The notes beneath the pieces are model-generated. The model worked only from the letters and a program-made list of their open reading frames with translations. It was not told where the DNA came from and made no database searches. Both the position numbers and the translations under genes were made by a program. A stretch of 64,000 nt of DNA from Plotosus lineatus (taxonomy: Eukaryota > Chordata > Actinopteri > Siluriformes > Plotosidae), in contig CM045729.1 in the NCBI GenBank assembly GCA_024760905.1, positions 45,052,080-45,116,079 of the forward strand. Direction: 5' to 3'. Shown here piece by piece: positions 35,996 through 50,117 of this stretch (the stretch's first letter is position 1; every line of letters begins with the position of its first letter).

Positions 35996-36283
35996 AATTT
36001 CCCTTACACAATTAATACAGTACTGTATACAAAATCAAACTACTAATAAAAAAATGTAAAAATTTGCCTTTGAGGTGAAAGAGTGGGATTGTATATGAGT
36101 CACCTTGACCGTTTTTCAAGGTAACAAGGTCACTGTTTTGGTCTTACTAGAGGCATCATCTCATAAACCTGTGGATTACAAGAAGCATTTGACTGTTTTG
36201 AGAAATTACACAGCTTAAACATTTTTAAAATTATTTACATTTCTGTACAAATTGTTTTTAAAATATAAACCATTGGACAATTT

Positions 36284-36302
36284 ATACACACGCACACACC
36301 CA

Positions 36303-36341
<39 letters not shown>

Positions 36342-36361
36342 ACATACATACATACATACAT

Positions 36362-36431
<70 letters not shown>
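36284..36431. repeat. Compound (CA)(CATA)(TA) microsatellite
   Basis: CA, then CATA and a long TA tract that abuts a Penelope-type end. Confidence 0.95.
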
Positions 36432-36434
<3 letters not shown>

Positions 36435-36638
36435 TTTCTGAGTAGATTCTTCCGTAGGAGAGTGCTCAATACTTTTTGGTAGAGCAAATAACAATAAAAA
36501 TAAAAGGACAGGACAAAGACTTTCTATTGAAACTCCATTTAGCCTACAGATCTGTTTCGAGGGGTGGTGAAACCATCCTCTCTCTTCAGGTGATTATAGA
36601 AGAATCTTCTATAATTCTATAATCACCTGAAGAGAGAC

Positions 36639-36639
<1 letters not shown>
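36432..36639 (-). mobile_element. Penelope-like terminus with partial inverted arm
   Basis: Shares TTTTCTGAGTAGAT.CTTCCGTAGG and the following 170 bases with 23649-23815. After 36600 a truncated inverted second arm (TATAATCACCTGAAGAGAG) begins and is cut by the TG repeat at 36640. Confidence 0.6.
36544..36594 (-). ncRNA. Hammerhead-like motif with broken stem I (copy 4)
   Basis: The core is the same as in copies 1-3, but the 3' strand of stem I reads GGCTA instead of GTGAT, so stem I cannot form. Probably inactive. Confidence 0.5.
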
Positions 36640-36704
<65 letters not shown>

Positions 36705-36706
36705 GT
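36640..36706. repeat. (TG)n microsatellite
   Basis: About 32 TG units. Confidence 0.95.
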
Positions 36707-36825
36707 TGACCATGTCTTCTTAGCAGAGTTATAATCTTACAAATGTTTATGGAAGACTAAATTAGGCAATGGGAGGTAGCTGCGTCATCCCTCCTAGCTA
36801 ATGGGATCCCTGTCCAAGATGGCGT
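36707..36825 (+). mobile_element. Fragment of the pogo-like element of 18545-19289
   Basis: AGCAGAGTTATAATCTTACA and GGGATCCCTGTCCAAGATGG match the interior of the element in mettl5 intron 1. Confidence 0.65.
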
Positions 36826-38074
36826 CAAGATGGCTCTCAAATAGTGGGGTGCGCCCCCCAGGGAACATGCTTTTTTTCTTTGCCGTATTAGGATAAAGTG
36901 TAATTCTACATCCACTACAGCAGGTGGCAGTGGCTTCCTCACTGTCAGAGTGTGCCCAGAGGTAAAATAAGAAGTGAAGTTAATAAACCCACCATGGAAA
37001 TTTTTAACACGGACCAAAAGAGAGGCAGAGAGAGATGGAGACAGTGAGAGAAACGAAAGTCTCCCGAAAGCTAAGTCGAGGAGGTATGATGAAGTGGATG
37101 TAGCACTCGGCTTCACTGTGCTGCGGTGAGAAACAACGAAAGACCGCTGTGTTTACTGTTGTCTGAAAACATTGGCAGTGGACAGTAATGAACCCAAATA
37201 AATTCAGGCGTCTCTTAAAGACATCACACCCTGATCACATGATGAACTGCGTGAGTTTTTTCATCGAAAACGTGCCGAGTATTGCCAACAACCATCCTGC
37301 TTTGTGAATGATACTCCAGCAAACCAGCGAGCTCTGTTCGCATCAGATAAGGTGGAGTACCAAACTGCTCAGTCCAGAAAACCCCACAGCACAGCAGAGG
37401 AACTGATCCGACCTGCAGCACACACGGTCTCTGTCATGCTGGGTGACGTCACTGCTGCAAAAATACGTCCAGGTCCCAGTTCAGCATTGAGCAGGAGCTG
37501 AGAGTTCAGTATCGTGCTTTAAACCCGGCTTCAAAAAGCTGTGCGCTGCGAAACGTGCTCATTATAGCCATTAATCTTGTCTTAGTCATTTTGACAATAA
37601 TAATAATAATAATAATAATACAAATTGTTTTATTCATTTTTGTTTTGTAGGTTAAAGTATTTCATATATCGTGCTCATGAGTTAATGTTGCTGATTAATT
37701 TGAATTTATTATTATTTAATGATTTTATTTAATTTTATTTTTCAGTATCAAATGGTTCAAATTGTTGGTCAAAAAATGTTGACAGTTTAAGGACACTTTT
37801 TTATTTCAGGCAAATTGATGCACTTTAAATCTTTTTGTTTAAAGGCTAAAAAATATTTAATAAAGTTATTCTTTGTTGGAAGTTGATCCATATTTCTTTA
37901 TTTTTTTTTGTATTCCATAATGATAATAAGGGTTTATTATGTTAATAAGCGTACATTGTATGCAGAGGATTACTTATAACAATTTTTAGACAAATAACAC
38001 TATTTATATTGGGGGTGCATGAAATATTTTCCTCTTCCTGGGGGTGGGGGGCAGAAAATAATTGAGAAGTACTG
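36826..38074 (+). mobile_element. hAT-like (ZBED5/Charlie-type) transposon relic
   Basis: The ends resemble hAT inverted repeats: TCTCAAATAGTGGGG plus CGCCCCCCAGGG on the left and, in reverse, CAGTACTTCTCAATT with GCCCCCCACC on the right. The left 670 bases code in pieces for the N-terminus of a BED-finger transposase; the rest is A/T-rich and non-coding. It landed in a pogo-like fragment. Confidence 0.7.
36969..37500 (+). pseudogene. Decayed hAT transposase N-terminus (BED-finger type)
   Basis: Plus-strand pieces read ALGFT, then FFHRKRAEYCQQPSCFV and, in one open frame from 37304, NDTPANQRALFASDKVEYQT followed by KPHSTAEELIRPAAHTVSVMLG. These match the region after the BED zinc finger in ZBED5-type hAT transposases. 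Stops and frameshifts separate the pieces, and the catalytic and dimerisation domains are missing. Confidence 0.7.
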
Positions 38075-38701
38075 AATTAACCACAAGTTCATTTCAGAGG
38101 ATTGGCAATAATATTGGTTAATGGACCCTGAATTTCAGTTGGAATTCCAGTTCATCCCAAAGGTATTCTGGGGTCGACATCAGTGTCCTTTGTAGGGCAT
38201 TTAACTTCTTTTACACCAATCTTGTCAAGCTATGCCTTCAGAGAGCTGACTAAGAACACAGTGTTGTCACGATGGAACAGGTTTGGGCTTGAGTAAGGAT
38301 ATTATATTGCTGACTTTAATGGCAAGGTGTCCTTATGGCCATATTGTATACCTGTGTTCTTCAAACACAATAAAAAAGGCCTATGCTTATATTTTATGCC
38401 ATTTGAAAAGACATGCAGTAGTTACATATTCTCCGGGTAATCTTGAAGTAGCCTCCAGCCAACATATACTGTAGTTATTGTATGAACTATGAAATTAATA
38501 TTCCTTGAGATAAAATTTCTGGGATCTTAAATTAGCAATCCAGATTATTCCAAAGGGTCAATGAGCTTTTTTGCCTCACAGTCAAATACTGTATATTTGC
38601 ACAGATTTTAACGTTTTAAGTTACTTTTGTTCGTATTTTGTTAGATCAGTTTTGCTGTGTTCCAATATTATCATAGGAATTATCATAATATTTTGATTGC
38701 T

Positions 38702-39030
38702 GGGGCGGCATGGTGGTCAGCACATCCGCATAACAGCAAGAAGTTTGTTTGTGTCCCGGGTTCATTGAGGACATTTCTTTATGCATGTTCTCTTTATGTT
38801 TGGATGGGTTTCCTCTGGGTACTGTGGTTATCTTCCACAGTCCAAGGGCATGCACATTAGGCTAACTGGCCTGTTCTTAATTGCCAAGGTGAACAGTTGT
38901 GGGTTTTGGCTGTGAGATGTTATCGCGAGTTGTTCAGGGTGCACTCCGTTCTTCAATCAGTATCGGATGAACTAGGCTGCCTACTCCCTGTGACTCTAGT
39001 AGGATTAAGCGGTTTGTTAAAAGAGTAAGT
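38702..39030 (+). mobile_element. SINE family B
   Basis: GGGGCGGCATGGTGGTCAGC head, GGGTTCATTGAGG, GCATGTTCTCTTTATG body and TGTGACTCTAGTAGGATTAAG tail. Confidence 0.75.
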
Positions 39031-39704
39031 TAATGAGTGTTTTAAACGTTGGTCATGTTGTCCAATACAAATGCAAGGATTTTGTGTCCACAGAAAAAAG
39101 TTTCTAATATAACCAACTGAGTGAATTAATTATTTCTATAAGGTCTGAGGAAGTCTTTATGATGCATTTTTGTTTAGTCCTTTACCATCTTCATGGCAAT
39201 GAAATAACCTTTTCTGAGAAATCAGTGACTCACAGAGTGAGTGCCTATTTTAACTCCCTGTAATGTGGTGTCGTTTAGTTAGCTTATTTTTCTGAGTTTC
39301 TTTTTCCTTGGTGTTTCTCTGAATCACCTTTACTATGTGATGATAAACTTATCCTCATTCTACAGACCTTAACACAAACACCTAGCTACATTTAGGGCAG
39401 CCTATTGCGCTATGGGTTTTACACATAGAATGTGAAATAGGACATTCACCATCAAAGTCCACTGTGAGGTATTTATGGAGAATAATTTTCCTCCATCTGA
39501 AATGCGGAAAAAAGGAGTCTTGTTTTTAGGTTGTTTGCTATGGTTGACTTGTCCTTAGATGAAGAAGAACGAGCTAAGTCTTCTGTGTCCTCCTTCCTAA
39601 CCTCAGAGTTAACCCCAGACTCCGTCTACCCCCATGCTGCACAACTTAAATAAGGACAGTATGGGGCTTATGGCACAACCTAGGAAAGGAAGAAAGAAAG
39701 AAAT

Positions 39705-39735
<31 letters not shown>

Positions 39736-40368
39736 GAGAGGGTGGCAAGGCAGTGATTAATGCTGTTTCTTGAGTTTATGGAAACACTATTTTGCTTGGT
39801 TGAAACCGTTATTGTCTAATCATTTATGAGTTAGTACTGATTCAATGACAGTGTAAAATAAAACGATGCTTAACAAATGCACAGTTTCTTTTCATTAAAA
39901 AAAGTGTTGAAGTCACTGTTAATCATAATGGTAAGTAATACTTACTAAGTATACTGAGACACCACTTTACTTTGATATTGTTAATAATTACTTTGTGTGC
40001 CTTCCTGAAAGTCAGAAGAACTTTTTAAAATCAATTATAGTTTGCTACTTCTTTCACATTTGACTAACCATGGCAGGGACATTTTTTTTTAACATCAAAG
40101 ATGTAATACTTTGATGTGAATATCATTTTGTGTACTTTATTCACTCGTGTAAAAAAGTGAGGTCAGTTGAAACAGTGTCACAGCAATGTGTGACCTAGAT
40201 TCTTTCCTTAAATTATCTCTGAATGTCTGGAGTTCACTGATCTTTTTCAACTAAAATTTGTCATAGAACAAGCATTTGACTCAAAATTTTTCCACTGCAT
40301 GTATATATAACTACATACATACACGCATTCATTCATACATGCATATACATTCATAATACTGCATATGT
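39031..40368. other. Intergenic DNA without recognised gene
   Basis: No gene; a (GA)n run at 39706-39740. Confidence 0.35.
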
Positions 40369-40369
40369 T

Positions 40370-40680
40370 TGCGTATACCATTTATCCTGATTAGGGTCAC
40401 AGGGAAATTGGAACTTAAAGGATAAAAAGCAAAAAGGCAGGTTACACCCCAAACAGCTCGCCAGTCTACTTTGGGGTCCATGGGGACGAACAACCATTTC
40501 CACACAATTTCCACCTAGGGGCAATTTGGAATAGGGATTTAGCCAAACGTGTATGCATTTGGACTTGGGAAGGACACCGGAGTCCCTGGAGAAGAAAGTA
40601 CTGGAAAGCGTGCAAACTGTACAAAGAAACACCCATGCCAACCACGGGGGAGGGGCTTACCCACACAACCAATATATATT
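40370..40680 (-). mobile_element. SINE family B, reversed
   Basis: ATCCTGATTAGGGTCACAGG and following match the reversed tail, then the body to about 40670. Confidence 0.6.
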
Positions 40681-40929
40681 CCCCCCCATAGACATATAGA
40701 AATGGACAGTATAGCTTAAATCATGTCAATTTCTGTTCTCTTTGTTTGACATGAGTAAGAATAGATTTCCAGGAAATCTCAAACCAGACATTAGTAATGC
40801 CTCTTACTGTAAAGCTTAATATTGACCCTTGGGGAAATTATAACTCCTTCAACATAACATACCCCAGTGGAGCAAATGTTAACAGTATATTCTGCGTTCT
40901 GATTTGGATTACTTGATAAAAATACAGTA

Positions 40930-41133
40930 CAGGGATCCCTCACGTTCTGCGATTAATTGGGACTGAGATCCCCCCGCGACCGCCAAATTCCGCGAAGTAG
41001 GATCAACCCCCTGACTGATGTATACATACATGTATATGTGTATATGATATCAATAAATACATATTCAATGCTATAAATGCTTATAATAACAATTAAACAT
41101 TCAAAAATAATTAATAAGACGTAAATAAAATAT

Positions 41134-41188
<55 letters not shown>

Positions 41189-41437
41189 TATGCACCTCAC
41201 ATAAAAATGTAAGTAGTTTTGATGGGGGGTTTGGGGTTGTTCTTTTGGTTTTTGTTTATTCTGTTTTTTTTTTTTGTTGTTTTTTTTTTGCATAATTGGC
41301 CTTGTTTTGCATCATTTTCCTTAACTTTTCCCCCTATTCTTTTAAAATGTTTACATTTTTCAATGAATATTTAAAAAAATAAAACACAATTAACTGAAGC
41401 CGCTTGAATTGAAGTGCGAAGTAGTGAGGGATCCCTG
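40930..41437. mobile_element. Non-autonomous pogo/Tigger-like transposon (508 bp)
   Basis: CAGGGATCCCTCAC at the left and its reverse complement at the right (to 41437), flanked by TA at 40928-40929 and 41438-41439. The interior has a CA microsatellite and no transposase. A second copy is cut by the left edge of the window (1-104). Confidence 0.82.
41136..41186. repeat. (CA)n microsatellite inside a transposon
   Basis: About 25 CA units. Confidence 0.95.
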
Positions 41438-41439
41438 TA

Positions 41440-42138
41440 GTAAAATAAAATTTTTGCTATCTTCAATATATATCCCTTAACTTTTCTCTACTGTCCTCTG
41501 TTGCGCTCATCATTTGCTCTGAAACATTACAATGAGATTTAAAATATTATCCAGCAAGCACCACAGTGTCACACCACATTAATGGTACTGTTCTGCAGTC
41601 CATACATAAACCCCAGACTTATCATTTCTGCCACAATTCATCAATTTGTTTGTAGTTATGACATTGTCTTGTGATTAAAAAAAGCCTGTGTACAGAAGCA
41701 GGTACTTCCTGTTCTCTTTCTTTCTGCCTTGTCAATCAATGAGAGGAAAAAGTAGTTAAATCTCTCTGTTAGCCATACATGTAATTACAGCTTGCCAAAC
41801 TGTTACTAAATATGCTCTCACTGGGTTTCTGGTTTTGTTTTTTCCTCCCCTTTCCCCTTTTGAAGGAGTTCTAATTGATGGAGACAGTGTGTCAGGATTA
41901 GAGGCTGGGTGTTTGAAACCCCAACACCCCCAAAACCACATGATCCCCCTCCTCTTGAGGCTCTGAACTGTACTGCAGTTTTTTTCTGAAGACAGTACAG
42001 ACGGATGTTTACTGTGGCCCGCCTTTCAGCACCTCTTCAGTGTTCCTGTGTGACACCTACAGACCCCTCTCCTTAAACAAATTCTTTTGCAAATGTATTT
42101 TCACTCACAATAAAGACAAGAATATAGATGGATAGAAT
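41440..42138. other. Intergenic DNA without recognised element
   Basis: Nothing supported. Confidence 0.3.
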
Positions 42139-42400
42139 TGTCACTGTACCCCCAAGTGCAGCTAACTTGGTTATCAAAGGCCGGCCAAGTCTCTCACTGT
42201 TTACGGTGAGAGGTTCATGTAAAAGAACCATTGCTGACTTTTGTAAAGAGTAGCTGCAAAGCCGTCAGCGTATTTCTGTTACTTGCTAAAGGGTTGTGTC
42301 AGGAAGTTCATCCGACGAAAAAACCTATACCAAATGAAACGTGTGAAGCGGATGATGACGACTGAAAAAGGGAAAAGCCAAAAGGAAAAGAAGAAGATAG
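42139..42400 (+). mobile_element. SINE family A, type 2, 5' truncated
   Basis: Begins at TTGTCACTGTACCCCCAAGTG, continues through body and LINE-derived tail, ending AGCCAAAAGGAAAAGAAGAA. Confidence 0.78.
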
Positions 42401-44054
42401 ATGGATAGAATATAGATGAAGAATGTAGATGACTGCACTTTCTTAAACCAAACTAGTTTTTCCAAGCATTTAGCTTTGGGCTGTTTATCGTACAGTATGT
42501 GAAGGTTACACGTTAACCAAGTATGATAATTAGAACAAATTCAAAAAGTTGAAAGTCAGCATGATTGTTATACAGTACGCAGGAATGTAAATACTTGTAT
42601 AATGTAGGTATTTCAAGACATAGCAGATGTACAGAATATAGAATTGACATTGGGGAGACTACAAAATGATCCATGGCTGATCTAGAACACCCACTGCTGT
42701 TCTGTGTAAAATCCTGGAAGAGCTGCTAATCACCATTTCTGATCTGATCTGATCATGTTTACAGGAGCTAAAACTACCACCTTATTTGTCTGTTCAGCTC
42801 CCATGGTAGAACCCTCCTGCTCTAATGCTTTATAGAACAGATCTGGAAGTGTAGGACAGGTGTATGACTGCAATCAATCAGACTCTATCATCACCTTGCC
42901 CGCCAGAACTGTTGACCCCGCGTCCTCTCCATTGAGGGTGCTGTACTCCTGGTACACCCCAGCCGTCTCCACTCCACACACTTCCTGTCTCAGCAGCATG
43001 GCTTAAGCAAACACAGCACACAAAAGCCCCACAGTGCGGCAGCCTGCAAGCCAAACGTGCAATTCTGTTCAAGTCCCGTTTCATGCTACTGTCAGAGTTG
43101 CTCTACCAAGGCCTCATGGGATGTATTTGTATTCAGGGTTTTTTTTTTAACCTTTCACACCTTCATTCAGAATTCCTCTCTATTTTAATAACTTGAAATC
43201 TGAATCATATTCAAACAAAAAACAAAAATGATGTTTGGGATTAAGAAGAGAACAGGCTTCGTACAGTACCCAGACACATACACTCCATGGCCATGTGACT
43301 AGCAGCATATCTTCAACAGACTACTACTTAGACCGCTTGTTTGGTTTTATATTGACTGAAATAGACTTGAAACAAATGAGCAATCAGTTTAATCTTTTTG
43401 ACTAACCTACAGCAATTGTGAGCTTAGACAATACATATGTGAAAAAAAAAAGGCATGGCCATGTACACCCATGCCCACTGTCTGACAAGGCTGGCCCCCT
43501 GTTGGGAGAATGGAGCCATGCTTCTGTGTAAGGGCAGACTGAATTTCCTATATCCACCTACTAGACTGCTTAATGCTACAAGCGCAGATTAATCATTTGA
43601 CTGAGGTTGTAGCAACAGTGGACACAGAGCTCTGCATGTTAAGCAGGAGTACCTTAAAGGTCAAGTTTTGCTTTTAAATTATAAAGTATTTGATCTAACG
43701 TGCAGCCTTTGCCCAAAGTCCATATAACAGGCCAATACAAGTACAAGCATTTAGATGTTTAAAATCGAGAGATTGTTAGTAGCGTGTTTAAAGTTGCTGT
43801 AAGTTTCCATAATGGCTTTTGTTGTACAGTATGGCTGGTATAGTAAGACGGCTTCAGCGTCATATCAGCCGAGTACTAATTAACCTGGCTTTGGATGGTT
43901 GTTCATAGGAAATGGGGGCGACACTGCATCATACGTGAGTTATGACACTTTTGTTTGCTTTTTTTTCATGACTGTGTTGCAACAGAGTTCAGTGGACCTG
44001 AAGCTGTGAAGGGATCCGGGAATAAAAGGCTGAAAGAGGCCAATATGTTTACCT

Positions 44055-44093
<39 letters not shown>

Positions 44094-44800
44094 CGCCTCT
44101 CACCGCTTCCCTTTATTCCTCAGGTAAAACATTGACAGACACTCAGTCAATAAATGTTCAGGCTGTGCTGTCATGTGAACTTGTGCAGGTAATGCAAAAC
44201 CTGCCCATTTTGGACTTGTAGGACATCTCAGACTAAATCTTGGATTCAAATGCTTAAGCTCTCTGATTTTTTTTTAAGCTGGTTTGGTCAATTTTGTGGG
44301 ATGAGGGATCTTTGTTTAGCTTGTCAAATAAAACCTCCAATTTAAATAAACAAAACATTGAACTTGTCAAATAAAAACCACCAATTTGTTTGATTGTGGA
44401 ACGACTATTTAGGAAGGTTGAACTTTCAGTGGTTTCACTCAGAATCTTTACATGAACACTTTGTGTGAAAACTTTGGGAGCAGGAATATGTCAAATAAAC
44501 ATTCAGACATGAAAAAACATGAACATGAGCCAAAAAAAGTTGGACTTGGTTGGTCAGCACAGCTTCCTTAAAAAAGTGAATTATATTGTTCATCTGATTG
44601 GCCACCATACACCACAAGCATTAACAAGACAAAAATAGATCTGAACCGTGGTACACAAATGTCTTCATATGCTTATAGTATAAAGAAAACACACATTTGA
44701 GTCAGGACCACTCCAGCTGTGCACTGCTGGACACAGAGGTGATGTGAGTTACTATCACATCTGGCCTTTTAGACCATGAGGTATTTCTTCCATTTTTTAG

Positions 44801-44895
<95 letters not shown>

Positions 44896-45288
44896 GTCTT
44901 GCAAGGTAAATTACAGCTCTAAAAATATCAAGAACTACAAATGTAAATCATTATAAAAAAGCTCTTGAGCACAAATATATAAATATAAAGTGCATAATGA
45001 ATTTATTGATATTTTCTTTTTCAGAGCTGAGGGAGTGGCAGAGCAGCGGCGCACCAGAGCGGCCCTCGTGCTCTTTAAAGTGGTGCTCTGGGCTGTGGCA
45101 ATGTACGTTTTTGGGTCGCGGCACTGAGCGATGGTGAGCAACGCTGGCTTTCACTCACACAACATCCCTGATCGCTCCGCTTGCCCGTTCAAGCTATACC
45201 TTTCATTTCAAGAGCTTTCCATAACATGCCATCCACCATATTAAGTGTCAGGATATTTCTGCCTTCCCTCCCTCTGGCTCTCTTTCCA

Positions 45289-45334
<46 letters not shown>

Positions 45335-48300
45335 TCATTTATTTTGTCCTTTTTTCCTCTCTTCCTGTACTTCTTATTCCTAATTTACAGAAATGTAATT
45401 TATATTCCGGAAAAGCTGCTCGAAAAGATAGTGTATATGTTGATTAAAGCTCAGGAGACAATGGTATTAGTCATTATTATTTCCACTGATTAGGAAGTCA
45501 AGCCGATGAATTCTGCTCTTCTGAAGTAGCGTGATTGAGCACCAGCTGTTGACACGTCGACTCCAAGATCAGAGGCCGGTGTTTTGGTTATGGTGCATCT
45601 GGATACTGGTTTCTGATTGCACTTGTTCACTTTAAATCTCTATTGATGACAAATTTGAGCTAAGGTGGGGTCTGTAGCACACGCTAGCTCGGCCCAGCGG
45701 CAGCTCCTGCTTTTCGACGGCTGTGTGGGAGTTGCCATTATTACTTCCTTCAGATTTTAATCTTTTGTTAACATGAGGTTTGTTCAATGAGTCCACTTCA
45801 ATTTCCTTCCTACTCTGGATTTCAACTTTCAATTGTGAGTACACACTAAAACCCTCCACCCATGTCTATATGTGGAAATAAAGTTCAAATTACTATAAGT
45901 AGATATCCTTAGGTGTTACGGGGAACTTTATAAACTACCTGTCACATGGGTCTGTCATTTATGAGCTGATTATTTAAGTATTAAATGCTGAAAATTCCAA
46001 CCAGTGACTGCCATGTGCTTAAAGTGAATGAGTGATAATGCGCTTTTCATTAGCCCGAAATCACTGACCCTATAACTCTACTGGGATCAAGATCTATAAA
46101 CTAAAGCTGTAAAGTAAATATAACCTTACTCTAAACATCCTGTTGGGTACAAAACGCTATAGCACAGCTCCGTGACCTGTAGCTGCGCTCTGCCAGGCCT
46201 TCCTTTCTCACCTCTAGTCTACTGGAGCTGAAAGAGCTTTGGACTAATTTAAACACAACACATATCTGTAAGCTATGGTACAAATACAGTACACACACAA
46301 ATCGTGATGACAGAAAAGCTATCAGCAATAAATCAGCCTGTGGTTTCTGGATGATATAACTAACTCCAGTGAGTCTGCTGCGCTTAAAAACTTTTTCTTC
46401 AAGCATTCCCCTTGATGATATGTGAGCCTGCATTCATTGCCGTGCGGTATTTTTGTCCATTATGGTGCTAGGTGAGCACGTTTGTGGTGTGTCCATGTTT
46501 ACCTGTGGTCAGATCTGCTATACTGCCCTGCTGTGAGCCTTGGTCTACATATAGGTGAGAAAGGGAGTGAGGGGACCTGAAAACAGATGCGGAAAAAGTT
46601 AAACTTAGAAGAAAAGGCCCTACTATTTTTCAGCGCTACAGCCATAAACAAAATAGCAGTCGGAATGACCAGGGTGTTCATTCACTAATTTAACCGGTTC
46701 ACTAAATTCTGAAGCTCACATAAAACAAGGCATCTTAATTAAAAAAAAGCCTTTGCACATGATTTCATCATTCATGTGACAAATCACCTATCCCTCTCAA
46801 GGCGTCAATCATGTTAATTCACGCTGTGTGCATGCTGGTTTTAACGTTCTGCTGCTTCCTTGACTGATGACACAAAATAGAAGACAACCAAAATGGGAAA
46901 GGAGAGAATGGGCCCTGCGTGTCCATGTTGTACGGGTCTGTCTCGCGATCCTCTGCGGGATGCCACTGTCACCCCGGCTGTGGCTAGCTGCTCTGCTGCT
47001 GCCGCAGGCTTCAAAGAGTGCGAGCCTGCCCACAGCCCTAATTAGAGGGTCCCTGCCCGGAGCTGGGGACAAGCTAGCGGAAAGTGTGCGCAAGTGCACA
47101 CACCACGCTTCGCTAGCAGCAAGCCGAAATGGGCCGGGGATGAAGGGAGGAGTAGCAACCTCATCAAATCTGTCTCATGGTTCCTCTGCTTCTCTCTCTT
47201 ATCCACAAACCCACTTTTCTCACTTCCTGCTTTATACTTTCATCCTTGCTTCCTTTCCTGCATTTTCTTTGTAAACACCATTCAGAAAAGGAAGCATCAA
47301 AGAAATGGCTTGCTTTAGGAAAGATGAAAAACAACAAGAAAGAAATTGCTTGTAAGAAATTACATTCATGGTATAGCTTCTATTCACGTACATGTGCGAA
47401 ACAACCCAAGACAGCTGCTGTGGAGATGGATGTGGAGAAACATGTGCCGCCCAAAACCCCAAACCCAAATGAAAAAACAATCACTATGCTTCAGTAATCA
47501 CCATGACAACTCATCCTCATCCCTCTCTTTCCATTATTGTCTCCTTCCCTTTCGCTGTATAAGCAGACTTTGTATATGAAGATTGTTTATGTTAACACTG
47601 GACCATCACTGTTTATCTTCCTTCAGGTTTTAACTGTTTTAACCATATTGTCACAGCCTAGTTAAAGGAAACGGGCTGTTAGCCAGCACACAGCTGGCAG
47701 AGCCAGCGGCGGTGTAGTAAAATATAAATATAATAAGAACGTTTTTGAGCTGGTGTATCCATTCTGAGCAGTGAAACATCACCACAATGACCACAGCTGT
47801 GGCATACGTGCAGGAACGAAAAAAAAAAAAAAAAAAAAAAAAAGGCCAGGCCTCAGGATCCTGAGAGAAAGCAAGCCAGCAGGAGCAAGGAGCAGGAAAA
47901 GATGTGCAGCATGCTCTTCAGCTCCATATTTAATGCCGGAGCCAGTGTATTTTTCATAAACACTGGTAGCATCCTCTCACGTTCATTATTAACTTCAGAC
48001 AGATGTTTGTGCTTCCTTCTGTTCTGACTTTAAGTAACTTATGCTTTCTCTATATGCACAGTATGTCTTCACCTCACACCTAAGTTGAACGGTTTGTGAT
48101 TGGATTTATTAACCCTATTTGTTGTGTGATGTGATCACAATTGTGTAGATTCAATCTTAAAGTAAATGCTGATCGTCAAGTGTCTGCACTTCCTAATTAA
48201 AAATCTTAAATTTAGCTGAGAAGATTTAGGATAGCAAAGATCAGAGAGGATTTTGGGTAACCAGGAAAAAGTGAAGGTGCATCTGTAGGTATAGCAATAG

Positions 48301-48753
48301 AAACAGAAAGTGAGGGGGCAGCTTCCACAGGCTGCCATTGATGCATTGAGTTATTCAGGGCTCTGGACTTTGGGCCTCAATTACAGCTATTTGGCAGGAG
48401 CACTTACGCAGAGAGACGCGGCTGTGGCAAGTCCGGACCACGCTGCCCGACCCTTCGCTCTTCCCCTGGGCAGTGCTTTGTTTTTTTAGCAGGCCGCTAG
48501 CTCAGGCCGCTTTTAGCCTCTGCTTTTAGACATCTCTGGTATTATTTTTTCCTTGCTTGCTCCAACGATGGCCTCAGCAGTTCAGTAAGCCCAAGTTCTT
48601 GAACAGGGAACAAAATGATCAGTCACTGACAGTATGCTTCCTGTATACAAAAATTCTATGATGCGTTACATCTCTTTGTTTTGCTCTACGAAAATCTCCA
48701 AGCTCTGCTCTGATTTCAGTATATGTCAGAAGGAACTGATATAGACTGATTAC

Positions 48754-48803
<50 letters not shown>

Positions 48804-48995
48804 CTTCTCCATAAGGCTGCTGGGGACAGCAGGAAGTGGTGAGGGCAAAAAACCAGCAACTATTACCTTGAGGAGTATGAAGGACAGAAACACTGAATCC
48901 CACCGCAATCCACAAGAACGCCAGTCCTGCAGTATAAAACCAACTCAAAACAGAGTTGTTTACCATTTATTACCAGGAAAATACCGATTTGCCTA

Positions 48996-49040
<45 letters not shown>

Positions 49041-50077
49041 CTCTTTTTCTTCCCATCTTTCTCTCCCCCATTATATCTTTTGTGGGTTGAGTCTTTGCAT
49101 AGCCCCTGTATTCATTTGACAGCCCTTCACTTAGATTACTGCCATGACTGGCAGGGATTATGCAAAAACCACCCATGTCCCCCTGGCTTATCCCTCATGT
49201 CCTCTCATTTTGCAAAAGAAAATGAATAACTCTGCTACATCAATGCTCTGGGATCACAATCTAAACCAATGCATTCACAAGCCTGATGCTCAGCAGCTAT
49301 AACAGCACCCGTAGCCATTTCGGTTGTGGGCTCTCCTCTTTAGCATGGAAAGGAATTCCGATTGGATATGAAGTTATTTGAAGGATCTGAAGTATTGTTA
49401 ACAGTCAAGTTCAACAGGCAGGCCTTTAGGTGGCAATGATCTTAAATTTATTTCTTCTAAATGGACAAGGACTCGCTGCGTAGCATTCACACTCTCTGTA
49501 ATTGGGTCTTTGTGACAGTTTTATCTGCCATACAAATCTGAGTGATAGAAAGAAGACGGGTGTTTAACCTCAACATTGCTTTTATTCATTGGAGAAACAT
49601 TGTATTAGAAGTGATGGAAAGCACGAAGGCATTGGTGAAGGAGTGAGTGAGAAGAAAAGAGCAGCATTTTTTTATTCTCTGAAAAAGTCACTGAGAAAGT
49701 GATAGCAGTGCTTGATTTTACTCTTTACTTCTCTGTCCCTCATGAGAACAGACAGACCCAAACATAACCAAAATATCTTATTATTAAATACTCCCCTGAA
49801 CCAAAATACTTTATCCACACAAATAATAAAAATACAAATCAATGCCAGACCACAAACGTTGGTAAAATTTGCTTTTGAAATGGGCACAAAACCACAAACT
49901 TCTTTTTGGCAAATATTTGAGGAGCTAATTTAGAAGACCTGTGGCTGTTTTTCTTTCTCGTTTAAGAAAGAGCTAACAGAGTGCAAGTGTCACAGATCTC
50001 GCTTTTCTTAAGGCTTTCGCCACCGACAGGCAGACTCATCGACAGAGGCCCACAATCCTCCATCTGTGTAACTGGAG

Positions 50078-50117
<40 letters not shown>

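Noticed and set aside
36252..36482. Tandem TH and YI dipeptide frames
   Set aside because: Translations of CA and TA microsatellites.
46867..47274. 135-residue frame in GC-rich DNA
   Set aside because: No recognisable domain, similar-length frames on the opposite strand, no splice context. Left as part of the repeat-poor zone.
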